From Halorhabdus salina (lineage in GTDB: Archaea > Halobacteriota > Halobacteria > Halobacteriales > Haloarculaceae), in the NCBI RefSeq assembly GCF_013839425.1, contig NZ_JACDNP010000006.1, forward strand, positions 62,001 through 126,000: a stretch of 64,000 nt of DNA, in the 5' to 3' direction. The position numbers and the translations under genes are program-made. This document shows, in pieces, positions 1 to 8,090 of this stretch; position 1 is the stretch's first letter; each line of letters begins with the position of its first letter. A model generated the notes under the pieces. It saw only the letters and a list, made by a program, of their open reading frames with translations. It searched no databases and had not been told where the DNA came from.

Positions 1-1016
1 CTGACGGTATAGTCCTCGATGATGAGGGGTTCGACCTCCGTCGTCCCGTTGACGTAGTTCATCGGCGCGTCGAACATGTCCATGATCTTGTCCCCACTTT
101 GCGTGTTCCCGGAAGCGATCGGGTCCAAGGAACTGAACGTGGACGAGGTGCCGTTGAGGACGTCGTCGTTCTGGAGGCTGTTGACGGAGTTGATCGCCTT
201 CGCCCGGGAGGGCCCCATCCCGCCCGGCGGGTTGTAATCGACGCGATCGTACCAGAACAGCTGGTCGACGGTGTGATAGACCGGCAACAGTGCCGCCGAG
301 TCCCACAGCGCCCGCTCGATCTTGACTGTCGCGTCGTCACGAGTACTCGTGGCCTCGTCACTCAGGCCGGGATTGTTCTGGATTCGGTCGAACTGTTCGG
401 TGACGTACTGGCGAACTTTTGGGTCGCCCTTGGTGTCTTCGGACCAGAACAGTGTCTCGCCGTTGGGTGTGTAGCTCTCGGCGTCGTAGATCGTGTTCTC
501 CGGGTCGACGAGCTGCAGGAAGTTCTGGGCGCCTGGGTAGTCGGCGACCCAACCGAGCGTGTAGGCCTCGTGGTTCCCGCTCTGGGTAGTTTCGATCAGC
601 GACCCGAAGTCCGAGTCGCTGATGTTCATGTTGATGTGTGCAGATTCCAGGCGTGCACGGATTGTGTTCGCCATCTCCTTCCATGCCGGGCTCTGGTACT
701 GTAGCCAGTCGAGATCGTAGTTGTTGTCCGGCCCGTAGCCCGCCTCTTCCATCACTCGTTTGGCTTCGCCGACTTGGGCCTCGTTGAGGCCGTAGGGGTA
801 CGAACTCGGCGGCTCGTATGCGTCACCTTCGGTTTCGGTGTCTCCACCACTGCCTTCGGTTTCGGTGTCTCCACCACTGCTTTCGGTTTCGGTGTCTCCA
901 CCACTGCTTTCGGTTTCGGTATCGCCGCCACCACAGCCGGCCAGTCCGATACTCACCGTTGCGGCTCCGGTCGCTTTGAGGAACCGCCGCCGGTTCATTT
1001 CATTGTCGTCAGACAT
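1..1016 (-). CDS. Tat lipoprotein, family 5 (peptide/oligopeptide) ABC substrate-binding protein, lobes in permuted order, partial
   Basis: Reading leftward from the ATG at 1016 the frame stays open to the window edge (338 codons). It starts with a Tat signal (RRRFLK, residues 9-14) and a lipobox (LAGC, Cys28), so it is exported folded and lipid-anchored. A four-copy Gly/Asp/Thr/Glu linker follows (30-65). Residues 66 to about 280 resemble the C-terminal lobe of SBP_bac_5 proteins (MEEAGYGPDN, EAYTLGWVADYPGAQNFLQL, GGMGPSR). From about 283 the protein reads like the mature N-terminus of the same family (SSLDPIASGN, then NGTTEVEPL). That order is reversed. It could be a circular permutation, or a duplication in which the first copy lost its N-lobe. 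Family and export are secure; whether it binds a ligand is unknown, and no permease gene is visible here. Confidence 0.8.
   Translation of the reverse strand, partial: MSDDNEMNRRRFLKATGAATVSIGLAGCGGGDTETESSGGDTETESSGGDTETEGSGGDTETEGDAYEPPSSYPYGLNEAQVGEAKRVMEEAGYGPDNNYDLDWLQYQSPAWKEMANTIRARLESAHINMNISDSDFGSLIETTQSGNHEAYTLGWVADYPGAQNFLQLVDPENTIYDAESYTPNGETLFWSEDTKGDPKVRQYVTEQFDRIQNNPGLSDEATSTRDDATVKIERALWDSAALLPVYHTVDQLFWYDRVDYNPPGGMGPSRAKAINSVNSLQNDDVLNGTSSTFSSLDPIASGNTQSGDKIMDMFDAPMNYVNGTTEVEPLIIEDYTV
826..933 (-). repeat. Four tandem 27-bp units encoding the lipoprotein linker
   Basis: Four head-to-tail 27-bp units begin at 826, 853, 880 and 907. The first three differ by a single base and the fourth has diverged. 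Each encodes nine residues of the form GGDTETESS or GGDTETEGS. The period is a multiple of three, so copy number can change without breaking the frame. This is an in-frame coding minisatellite in the flexible linker between the lipid anchor and the folded domain. Confidence 0.9.
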
Positions 1017-1499
1017 GATGTGACCACGTAACAAAGACGAACGTTTATATTTACTGGTACTGGCTACATTTCCATCTGGTTCTGAGTTCCCGACACGACG
1101 TGGCGGGCATTTGGCCATATTTGTTCCATAATATAATTATCATTCATTCACCTTTTCTCGACACTGGGCCACGGTTCGATTGAGGTCACCGACCTGTCTG
1201 TTGCCGGGCATTTTCGGGCCACTTGACCCGGTACTGATGGCGACGATGGCTTTCGGCTTCATCGAGACTCGATTCAGCTGCAGGTAGACTTACTGTGTTT
1301 GTTTTCTCTGGTCTACACCCACTTGCCACATACCTTGGCACCGCGCTTCGTTCGTTATAGTCGGCATCAGCAGGGGTGACGCGGATTTGAACCGGATGCA
1401 GACATTTTTGCTCACTCCGTTCGCTGTGCGGGCTGTGTCTGCCTGGGTTCACATCTGATTGGACCACTTGTCGCTCGCGGATTTGCTCACCGCAAAATA
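1017..1499. other. Gene-free interval with a short tRNA-like T-arm fragment
   Basis: I see no credible gene between the lipoprotein start and tRNA-Val. An AT-rich stretch at about 1120-1150 probably holds the lipoprotein promoter region. At 1380-1393 the 14 bases GCGGATTTGAACCG repeat exactly the T-arm of the tRNA-Val at 1509-1522. The flanking bases do not form a full tRNA, so this may be a decayed attachment-site copy or chance. The 116-codon reading frame across this interval runs out of the tRNA gene and is not believable. Confidence 0.5.
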
Positions 1500-1574
1500 T
1501 GGGTTGGGGCGGATTTGAACCGCCGACCTCCTCCATGTCAAGGAGGTGTCATAACCAACCTAGACTACCAACCC
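1500..1574 (-). tRNA. tRNA-Val (anticodon GAC)
   Basis: On the minus strand the acceptor stem GGGTTGG (1574-1568) pairs with CCAACCC (1507-1501), with discriminator A at 1500. The D-arm is GTC...GAC. The anticodon stem CCTCC/GGAGG encloses the loop TTGACAT, giving anticodon GAC, which reads GUC valine codons. The T-arm is GGCGG-TTCAAAT-CCGCC. No intron is seen and CCA is not encoded. All stems pair without mismatch. Confidence 0.96.
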
Positions 1575-1712
1575 GTTCGTTTCGATGTATTCCAACTTCT
1601 CTCACAGATGCAATTGAAGGTTTCGAAACGCAATCGCCCGACTCCACGACCGGGACGGTCCGCTCGTCACCGCTGTTTCACCCGGTATGGCAACTGGTAG
1701 GCCAGGATGGGA

Positions 1713-2858
1713 TCACTGGTAGGCCTGAATTCGTCGGTGGAAGAATCCGGCCGTCAACAGTGCTGCCAGTCCCGTCCCGAGTACGACGAAGATGTACATG
1801 TCCTGAACACCCACCAGATCGGCGATCCAGCCGCCGACCACCTGCCCGAACACCCGCCCCGTTCCGAGACCGAGTGCCGCAAGCAGCGCCTGGGCCGAGG
1901 CACTCATCGCTTCGGGCGCGTATTCGTGGGCGAGTGACACTGATGCAAGTGTAAAGAGGGCAAAACCAGCCCCTTGTGGAATCTGGGCCAGGAAGACGGC
2001 GGGGAGCGTTCCCGGGGTCACGTACAGGACGAAACTGAGGGCGAGGACGATCGCCCCGACGAGCAACTGCGTCCGGTGGCGCCAGCCCAGTCGAACGATC
2101 CAGATGAACACGGCCGCCTCGGCCAGCGTTCGCACGAACCAGGCTGCACCGGTCATCGTGTCGCTGGCCTCGATCGCGCGGATGTACACCGAGAAGAACG
2201 AATTTGCCGTCGTGGTTGAGGCACCGACAAGCAGGCCGACCGCGAGCAACAGTACGAACGCGGGATTCGTCAGCAGCTGCAGGCTGTCTTCGCGCAAGTC
2301 AGGTGACAGCTCGGTCGCCGACGGCTTTGGCAGGCCTCGAAGCGAGATGACGAACACGACCATCCCGACGGCGTAAACGCCGAAGATCGTGACCGTCCCG
2401 AAGGTTTCGACGAGCGGCCCTAGTGCGAGGATGCCGACCCCGAAGGCGACACTCCCGAATGCCCGGACATTTCCGTAATCGATGCCACTCGAGAGGACCA
2501 TCGAATTTGCCAGCGGCACGATCGGCGACCGGAACGCCGAGTAGATCCCGGCGGCGACGATCATCAGCACAAATGGCGACTCGATGACCATCCCAAGCGG
2601 GAACAGTAGCCCGCCGACGATCGACACCACTGCGCCGACGGCCATCGCCAGTTTCGTCCGGCCGTAGGCGTCGGCCAACATCCCCCAGATCGGCTGGGCG
2701 ACGATACCTGCACCGACGAGCACTGCCCCGATCAATCCCATCTGGGACTCCGTGAGCCCGATGTCCTCGAAGAATATGTTCCGGTACCCGGCGATACCGT
2801 TCCCGGCGGCGTACAACACAAGATAGAGCAGCTGGTAGCGCCGCTCGTCGCTCAGCAC
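1713..2858 (-). CDS. MFS transporter (MFS_1-like / PPP-NHS type)
   Basis: This 381-residue integral membrane protein has about 12 hydrophobic helices in two six-helix halves, which is the usual major facilitator length. Between helices 2 and 3 lies the family signature region (GMLADAYGRTKLAM, about residues 59-72), the MFS GxxxDxxGRR-type loop. The opening YLVLYAAGNGIAGYRNIFFE resembles the MFS_1-like group that includes nucleoside and phenylpropionate carriers. The substrate cannot be inferred. It is a single gene downstream of tRNA-Val on the same strand, ending close to the tRNA. Start ATG at 2858; a longer in-frame extension is not needed by the family. Confidence 0.85.
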   Translation of the reverse strand: MLSDERRYQLLYLVLYAAGNGIAGYRNIFFEDIGLTESQMGLIGAVLVGAGIVAQPIWGMLADAYGRTKLAMAVGAVVSIVGGLLFPLGMVIESPFVLMIVAAGIYSAFRSPIVPLANSMVLSSGIDYGNVRAFGSVAFGVGILALGPLVETFGTVTIFGVYAVGMVVFVISLRGLPKPSATELSPDLREDSLQLLTNPAFVLLLAVGLLVGASTTTANSFFSVYIRAIEASDTMTGAAWFVRTLAEAAVFIWIVRLGWRHRTQLLVGAIVLALSFVLYVTPGTLPAVFLAQIPQGAGFALFTLASVSLAHEYAPEAMSASAQALLAALGLGTGRVFGQVVGGWIADLVGVQDMYIFVVLGTGLAALLTAGFFHRRIQAYQ

Positions 2859-3010
2859 GCCTGATCACCAACCCGATCGACTTCGTCCATCTATTCCTGA
2901 TTCTACTTATGATGAAAAAAGCCTTCATATTTAATCCCGTGTGTGGTAACAGCAAGTGGCAGTTGTACGTTCCGATACAGTTAACCACGGATCGATCCAA
3001 CGACGCCGAC

Positions 3011-3550
3011 ATGCCCGGACCAGTGTTTCTGGAGGGAGAGACGGTGACGCTGCGGCCAATCGAGGACGGAGATCTCGAATTCATCCAGCGGGAACGTTCC
3101 GATGCGGGCGTCTGGCGGACGCTCGGGTGGCCGTTCCCCTCGAATAGCAAGCAACTCCAGGAGTTCTACGAGGAGACGATCTCCGACGAGGAGACCATTC
3201 ATCTTCTGATCACGGTCACGGAAGAGCCGGTCGGCATGGTGAGTTTCCACGAGGTCTCGAACGACTCCTGGCGGGGAGAACTCGGATACTGGATCGCGAC
3301 CGAGCACCACTCGAACGGATACGCGACCGACGCCGTCGGGACGCTCGTCGAGTACGGCTTTCGCGACCTCGGCTTTCACCGCATCGAGGCGAAAGTGTTC
3401 GATGGCAACGAGGCCTCGCGAACGGTCCTTGAGAACCTTGGATTCACCCACGAGGGTGTCCACCGTGAGGCCACCTTCGCCGACGGCGGATTCCGCGACG
3501 TCCACTGGTACGGAATCCTGGCCGACGAGTGGGATGTCGACGCCGAGTAA
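3011..3550 (+). CDS. GNAT-family N-acetyltransferase (RimJ/RimL type)
   Basis: A 179-residue acetyltransferase of the RimJ/RimL group, which acetylates N-terminal amines or small molecules using acetyl-CoA. The N-terminus (FLEGETVTLRPIEDGDLEFI) is the standard first strand and helix. The acetyl-CoA region appears as GELGYWIATEHHSNGYATDA (motif A) and the C-terminal motif B as FDGNEASRTVLENLGFTHEG. I chose the ATG at 3011 because it begins just before the conserved first strand; the longer frame from 2909 adds a non-conserved, differently composed leader. It converges on the ferredoxin gene, 18 nt away. The substrate is unknown. Confidence 0.88.
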   Translation: MPGPVFLEGETVTLRPIEDGDLEFIQRERSDAGVWRTLGWPFPSNSKQLQEFYEETISDEETIHLLITVTEEPVGMVSFHEVSNDSWRGELGYWIATEHHSNGYATDAVGTLVEYGFRDLGFHRIEAKVFDGNEASRTVLENLGFTHEGVHREATFADGGFRDVHWYGILADEWDVDAE

Positions 3551-3568
3551 GCGGGTGCTCCAGCGGCG

Positions 3569-3916
3569 TTACCACTCGACGGAGACGGTTCCGTCGCCGT
3601 GGGGATCGGGCGCGATCTCCTCGCCAGTCCGGCGGTCGATCACGTGGATGACCCCACGATCCTTCTTGGCTGGACAGACTTCAGCCGCGCGGACGTTCTG
3701 GGCTCGTTCGTCCTCGTCGATGAAATACTGCTTCGGGCGGGCGATGCCTGTTTCCAGGTTCAGGTCCCAGTTGTCGGCGACCTGGGCGCACTTCCCTGCG
3801 CCGATGCACTTGTTGGCCTCGAAAATGACCTTGTAAGGTTTCTCATCGATCGGCGGCGCGTCGCGTTCGCCGATCGTCGTGGGATCGATCGTTCCCTCCT
3901 TGTCGCCGTCGCTCAT
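3569..3916 (-). CDS. Small ferredoxin with a three-cysteine, [3Fe-4S]-type site
   Basis: A 115-residue soluble electron carrier. The core reads NKCIGAGKCAQVA (Cys37, Cys43) and later AAEVCPAKK (Cys81). A [4Fe-4S] site needs C-x2-C-x2-C...CP; here the second ligand position (residue 40) is Ala, leaving three cysteines as in [3Fe-4S] ferredoxins that serve P450 and related oxygenases. The acidic tails on both sides are typical of haloarchaea. It stands alone on the minus strand and the partner enzyme is not evident nearby. Cluster type is inferred from the cysteine pattern only. Confidence 0.82.
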   Translation of the reverse strand: MSDGDKEGTIDPTTIGERDAPPIDEKPYKVIFEANKCIGAGKCAQVADNWDLNLETGIARPKQYFIDEDERAQNVRAAEVCPAKKDRGVIHVIDRRTGEEIAPDPHGDGTVSVEW

Positions 3917-3958
3917 GGTCGTGTCTCGTCCGGCGACGGCTAAAGGGAACGGGTCGCG

Positions 3959-5482
3959 TCAGTTCTCTCCCGGAACGCCACGAAGCGCCTCGTAAGCCTG
4001 CCCACGGAACTGAAAGCGTCTGCTGTCGCCATCGTATCCGACGGCACGGTCGACCGCCCGTTGGTCGCTATGGACCACGACGCGGCCCACGTCCGTTCCC
4101 ATCGCGGCGAGGGCGTTCCGGAGGGCGTTCGGTCCTATCATGAAGCCGTCCGTCGACATCACTTGTTCCGCAAGGAGGCGTTCCTCGGCGGTCTCGGCCC
4201 GTTCGAGGGTGAGGACGGCGTCGTCTGGCCGCTCGCCATCACCGTATCGGTCCGTGGTGACGTCGATTGCATCGCCGTCTCGCTCCGTTTTGGCGTCGTC
4301 GGTCAAGAGGACTGGGGCCGGGTCGCCGACGAACTCGACGAGAGCCGCGCTTGCATCCGCCGGCTGGCCGTATCCCGCCACGACGGCGTACTCTCCACCG
4401 CCGAGATATCCTCGCGTGAGTCCGTCCGCACAGGAGGTTCCCGTGTCACACGGGACGGGTTCGCCGTTGAACGCCCGTAACGCCCATGCCATGCTGGCAC
4501 CAGGTTCCAACGATCGACAATCCGATAGGTGGACATTTGGGTCGACGTGATACCAGTCGCTGTCCACGAGTTTGTACAGGTTCCAGTGGCCACACTGTAC
4601 CGACTCGTGACTGTGGTTGTATATCTCGAAGTCGATCCGACCGTCAAGTTCGATCCGCTCGACGGTCGGTTCGAGGTACATCGTCGTCGATGGGCCCAAC
4701 TCGTGATACCAGGCGGTTTCGGTCTTCTCAGACACCTCGGGAACCGATCGCCCCGCGAATCGTGAGGATTGTTCGGGGCCCGGCGTGTCGGCGTCCCAGA
4801 CGTGGATCGCTACGGTGGGATCGCCCTGAAACTCGTAGGTTCCGGTCGGTCGGCCCGGCGATCCGGGTTCGCTGACGAGGGCGTATGCCAGTTCGACAAA
4901 CTCCCCCGGGTCCAGCCGACGGGTCTCGGCCATCCAGGGGCCGATGTCTGCGACCCGCCAGTAGCCGTCTTCGCCGCGGGTGGGGGTCGGCAGCTCGGTC
5001 GCGAGTTCGTTGCGTTCGGTCGGTGCCAGGTGGAGCCGTGCTTCGTGATCCTCTCCGGCAGGTTGCCAGCTCTGTGTGTGCCCGATCGCGGGGATATCCT
5101 TGATCCGGACGGTGTTCGCGAAATCGTTGTCGTTCCGGAGCCACCCGCGAATCTGCGCTGGGTGCTCAGACGTCGCCGTCCGTTCGAACCAGAGTCTAAT
5201 CGAAGTGCGATCGTCAGTCGAAAAATACAGCGGGGTTATCGAGACCGTTCGCGGGCCGGTCTCGAGGTCGATAACCGCTACGGCGTCGTCGGGGATTTCT
5301 GGCTCCTCGGGAGTGGCAGTCTCTTCCGGCGTCGGTGACTGGACCGTCGTTCCGGATCCAGACGGCGTCTCCGACCGCTGGGGGAATGGGCTCGCCGAGC
5401 CATCTCCGCTCGTACCGAGCGAGCAGCCACCCAGTCCGGCGACACCTGTCCCAAGCGCCGCGAGCAGGGTCCGTCTGTGCAT
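3959..5482 (-). CDS. Tat-exported lipoprotein of unknown function
   Basis: A 507-residue predicted surface lipoprotein. It begins MHRRTLLAALG with a twin-arginine pair, a short hydrophobic stretch and the lipobox LGGC (Cys20). Residues 21-65 are a Ser/Thr/Pro/Glu-rich spacer. The rest is acidic and hydrophilic with no further membrane segment; a middle section (FEIYNHSHESVQCGHWNLYK) may be a beta-sandwich domain. I recognise no enzymatic motif. The spacing to the ferredoxin gene is 42 nt, same strand, so co-transcription is possible but not shown. Conserved haloarchaeal hypothetical is the safest label. Confidence 0.75.
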   Translation of the reverse strand: MHRRTLLAALGTGVAGLGGCSLGTSGDGSASPFPQRSETPSGSGTTVQSPTPEETATPEEPEIPDDAVAVIDLETGPRTVSITPLYFSTDDRTSIRLWFERTATSEHPAQIRGWLRNDNDFANTVRIKDIPAIGHTQSWQPAGEDHEARLHLAPTERNELATELPTPTRGEDGYWRVADIGPWMAETRRLDPGEFVELAYALVSEPGSPGRPTGTYEFQGDPTVAIHVWDADTPGPEQSSRFAGRSVPEVSEKTETAWYHELGPSTTMYLEPTVERIELDGRIDFEIYNHSHESVQCGHWNLYKLVDSDWYHVDPNVHLSDCRSLEPGASMAWALRAFNGEPVPCDTGTSCADGLTRGYLGGGEYAVVAGYGQPADASAALVEFVGDPAPVLLTDDAKTERDGDAIDVTTDRYGDGERPDDAVLTLERAETAEERLLAEQVMSTDGFMIGPNALRNALAAMGTDVGRVVVHSDQRAVDRAVGYDGDSRRFQFRGQAYEALRGVPGEN

Positions 5483-5538
5483 ACACGACCAGAAGACAAC
5501 GAATTGAAAAAAGGGTGCCGAACGGTCAAACGCCGCTT

Positions 5539-6084
5539 TCAGTCATGGATCTCGACAGATTCGAGTCGGACGTCCTCAACCGGGCCGTCCTGGGGGTCGG
5601 TCTCGACGCTGCCGATTTCTTCGACCACGTCCATGCCATCGATCACTTCGCCAAAGACGGGGTGGTCGCCGTCGAGGTGGGGCTGAGCGTCGAGCGTGAT
5701 GAAGAACTGCGAGCCGTTCGTGTCGGGGCCGCGGTTGGCCATCGAGAGGACGCCGGGGCCGTCGTGGCCCAATTCGTCGTGGAACTCGTCGTTGAAGGTG
5801 TAGCCCGGGCCGCCCCGGCCGGTGCCCGTGGGGTCGCCCATCTGGAGCATGAAGTCCTCGATGACGCGGTGGATCTCGATGTCCTCATAGAAGGCGTCAC
5901 CGCGGGTCTCGCCGGTCTCCGGGTCCTCCCAGGTCGGCGTGTCCGGTGCGGGTTCGGCGTTTGCGGCTGGGTCGTGTGTCGCGAGATTGACGAAGTTCTC
6001 GACGGTTCGGGGGGCGCGGTCGTCGTACAGTTCAATTTCGATGTCGCCGTGTGTCGTCTGCAGCGTGGCTGTCAGGTCTCCCAT
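5539..6084 (-). CDS. Cyclophilin-type peptidyl-prolyl cis-trans isomerase
   Basis: A 181-residue cytoplasmic cyclophilin catalysing cis-trans isomerisation of Xaa-Pro bonds during folding. Recognisable blocks are TTHGDIEIELYDDRAPRTVE at the N-terminus, the catalytic-Arg region IHRVIEDFMLQMGDPTGTG, the binding-pocket strand LSMANRGPDTNGSQFFIT, and PHLDGDHPVFGEVIDGMDVV. An acidic insertion (DPAANAEPAPDTPTWEDPET) between the first strand region and the active site is common in haloarchaeal members. Length fits the family. No signal peptide. Monocistronic, 59 nt from the alcohol dehydrogenase gene on the same strand. Confidence 0.95.
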   Translation of the reverse strand: MGDLTATLQTTHGDIEIELYDDRAPRTVENFVNLATHDPAANAEPAPDTPTWEDPETGETRGDAFYEDIEIHRVIEDFMLQMGDPTGTGRGGPGYTFNDEFHDELGHDGPGVLSMANRGPDTNGSQFFITLDAQPHLDGDHPVFGEVIDGMDVVEEIGSVETDPQDGPVEDVRLESVEIHD

Positions 6085-6143
6085 AGACAGGGAGACGGGT
6101 GGGGCATGGATAACCGTGGTGATCTATCTGGTTGGTCAACTTC

Positions 6144-7184
6144 TCACAGTTTGACGAGCACTTTGATCGCCTCTCGTTCGTCCATCGCCTCATAGCCCTC
6201 CGACACCCCATCCAGATCGACGACCTTCGTGAAGATCGGTGACGGGTCCAGGGTTCCACCGAGGACGTCCGCGAGCAGTTCGTCGGCGTAGGCCCGAACC
6301 GGTGCGACGCCGCCCGAAAGCGTGATATTGTCGCCGAACAGCCCGAACATATCCAGCCCCTCGTCCTCGATCCCGTGGGGGACGCCCACGTACCCGACGG
6401 TCCCGCCCGGCCGGGCGACGGCGATCGCGGTGTCCATCGCGCTCGCGGCACCGACACATTCCATGACGTGGTTCGCGCCGCCGTGGGTGAGTTCGCGGGC
6501 GCGTTCGATTGCCTCCTCGCCGCGGGCGGCGATCGTCTCCGTTGCCCCGAACTCCTCAGCGAGTTCGAGGCGATCCTCGTGGTGGCCCATCGCGACGATA
6601 CGCTCGGCACCGAGTCGCCGGGCGGCGAGCACGCCACAGAGGCCGACCGCGCCGTCGCCCACGACCACGCAGGTCGACCCCGCTTCGACGCCAGCGCTCT
6701 TAGCCGCGTGGTGTCCGGTCCCCATCACATCCGTCAGCGGGAGGATCGACCGGAGCGTCTCTTCGTCGTCGGCGTGGCGGTCGGGCACCCGGACCAGCGT
6801 GCCATCTGCCTGTCGCGCCCGGACGTACTCGCCCTGGGCACCGCCGTTGTCGCCGCCCCAGCTGTCGCCGTTGACACAGGCGGTGTGAAGTCCCTTCCGG
6901 CAGAACTCACACTCCCCGCAACTCATGACGAACGGGGCAAAGACGCGATCGCCCGGGTCGACCGAGCGGACGTCCTCGCCCACCTCCTCGACGATCCCCA
7001 TGGGTTCGTGGCCGATCCGCGAGGGGGCCTCGCGGTCGTCAAGGCCGCGATAGGGCCAGAGGTCAGAGCCACAGATCGCGGTGTGGGTCACGCGGACGAT
7101 CGCGTCCGTCGGGGCCTCAATCTCGGGTCGGGGTACCTCCTCGATCGCGATCTCGCCGGGACCGCGGTAGATAGCTGCACGCAT
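6144..7184 (-). CDS. Zinc-dependent alcohol dehydrogenase (MDR family)
   Basis: A 346-residue medium-chain NAD(P)-dependent dehydrogenase. Catalytic zinc ligands are Cys38 (AICGSD) and His59-Glu60 (GHE). The structural zinc lobe has Cys89, Cys92, Cys95 and Cys103. The Rossmann motif is VVGDGAVGLCG. Substrate (alcohol, polyol or sugar) is not predictable. I start it at the ATG at 7184 rather than 7211: family members begin MRAA-, and a TATA-like CATAAA (complement TTTATG) at 7209-7214 is about 27 nt upstream, as expected for a leaderless haloarchaeal transcript; it would lie inside the longer version. Confidence 0.93.
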   Translation of the reverse strand: MRAAIYRGPGEIAIEEVPRPEIEAPTDAIVRVTHTAICGSDLWPYRGLDDREAPSRIGHEPMGIVEEVGEDVRSVDPGDRVFAPFVMSCGECEFCRKGLHTACVNGDSWGGDNGGAQGEYVRARQADGTLVRVPDRHADDEETLRSILPLTDVMGTGHHAAKSAGVEAGSTCVVVGDGAVGLCGVLAARRLGAERIVAMGHHEDRLELAEEFGATETIAARGEEAIERARELTHGGANHVMECVGAASAMDTAIAVARPGGTVGYVGVPHGIEDEGLDMFGLFGDNITLSGGVAPVRAYADELLADVLGGTLDPSPIFTKVVDLDGVSEGYEAMDEREAIKVLVKL

Positions 7185-7208
7185 GGCAGTATGCTGGGCG
7201 TGATCGGG

Positions 7209-7214
7209 CATAAA
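7209..7214 (-). promoter_or_regulatory. TATA box for the alcohol dehydrogenase
   Basis: The minus strand reads TTTATG, centred about 27 nt upstream of the ATG at 7184. This spacing places the transcript start on the start codon, so the mRNA is probably leaderless. It decides between the two candidate start codons. Confidence 0.5.
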
Positions 7215-7283
7215 TCAGCGGGCCGCTCGGCGCGATCCGGAGCGTGTCGCCGGCTGGGCCGCGGTGCTCAGCCGAAATTACTC

Positions 7284-7709
7284 TCACAACCCGGTGAGTG
7301 TGAGTGTGTTGAGGCCACTCACTAGCAGCGTCACCAGCGCGAATCCCATGAGGACGAGTCGCGCGGACTCGCCTTCGAGGTATCCCCAGGTGAACACCAG
7401 CACCAGCAGGGCGGCGAGTTTGAGTGCGCCGATCCCGGGCGTCCCGTAGGTGGCCATGAACGCCCGTGCGACTGCGTTCCCCTCGGGTAGGCCCGATCCG
7501 ACGCCGACGATCGTGGTTACCACGTCGAGGACGGATCCAACGATAATGACGGCCCACAGGACGGCATCGGCTTCGGGGAGCGGCCGTGGTTCGAGGAACT
7601 CTTCGAGGGCGAACAGTCCCGCCTCGAACCAGGCGGGCACGAGTCGTTCGGGGAGCGTTTTCGGGTTCATCGGAGTCTCCGGCGTTGGGGGCGAATCCGC
7701 ACCGATCAC
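7284..7709 (-). CDS. DUF5658-like small membrane protein
   Basis: A 141-residue protein with about three hydrophobic helices after a 45-residue soluble N-terminus. The pattern VLDVVTTIVGVGSGLPEGNAVARAFM, followed by a GIGALKLAALLVLV helix, matches the D-x-x-T-T...E-x-N layout of DUF5658 membrane proteins, whose function is unknown. The start ATG at 7709 overlaps the stop of the upstream zinc-ribbon gene (ATGA), which supports this start and translational coupling. An internal Met at residue 14 is an alternative start. Family assignment is from memory of the motif. Confidence 0.7.
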   Translation of the reverse strand: MIGADSPPTPETPMNPKTLPERLVPAWFEAGLFALEEFLEPRPLPEADAVLWAVIIVGSVLDVVTTIVGVGSGLPEGNAVARAFMATYGTPGIGALKLAALLVLVFTWGYLEGESARLVLMGFALVTLLVSGLNTLTLTGL

Positions 7710-8038
7710 GCCAGTCGATCGGTGTACGCGGGCGACCGGTAGAAATTGAGATAGAACGTCCGACCACAGCCGTTCTTGCCAGGGATTGGGCCGGTTGATT
7801 GACCGGTCGACGGCGTGGCAGCGTCCCTATTGGACCGGTCAGGTTGTCGTTCGGGCACGTCGACATCCCCGAGGCAGACGAACTCGATGCCGTCGGCAGT
7901 CTCGAGGTCGCCGGTCGTCGCCGCGTACTCTCGGTCCGAGTCTGGCTGGGCTCGGACCGACCCGTCCCGGAGTTCCGGGCCCCGCTCGACGCTCGTGACC
8001 GCGCCACAGTACGGGCAGTAGTAGGATACCTCGACCAT
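7706..8038 (-). CDS. Small zinc-ribbon protein
   Basis: A 110-residue soluble protein. The N-terminus MVEVSYYCPYCGAVTSVER carries a CPYC knuckle; a second site may be completed by Cys in FVCLGD and the C-terminal KNGCGRTFYLNFY. The middle is acidic and likely flexible. Such ribbons bind nucleic acid or protein partners. It is followed by the DUF5658-like gene with a 4-nt ATGA overlap, so the two form an operon and may act together. The longer upstream reading frame has no family features, so I use the ATG at 8036-8038. No specific function is known. Confidence 0.72.
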   Translation of the reverse strand: MVEVSYYCPYCGAVTSVERGPELRDGSVRAQPDSDREYAATTGDLETADGIEFVCLGDVDVPERQPDRSNRDAATPSTGQSTGPIPGKNGCGRTFYLNFYRSPAYTDRLA

Positions 8039-8090
8039 ACAGAGGATAACGGCCCGGACCACTATAGGTCCGCGGGCTCGACGTGGTGGC

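Noticed and set aside
826-933. Possible CRISPR-like array
   Set aside because: Units are contiguous with no spacers and encode the lipoprotein linker in frame; it is a coding minisatellite. No other regularly spaced repeats were seen.
1186-1536. 116-codon minus-strand frame running out of tRNA-Val
   Set aside because: Its first codons lie inside the tRNA gene and the rest is rich in Arg and Ser with no motif.
6375-7325. 316-codon plus-strand frame opposite the alcohol dehydrogenase
   Set aside because: Shadow; all zinc-ligand and Rossmann motifs are on the minus strand.
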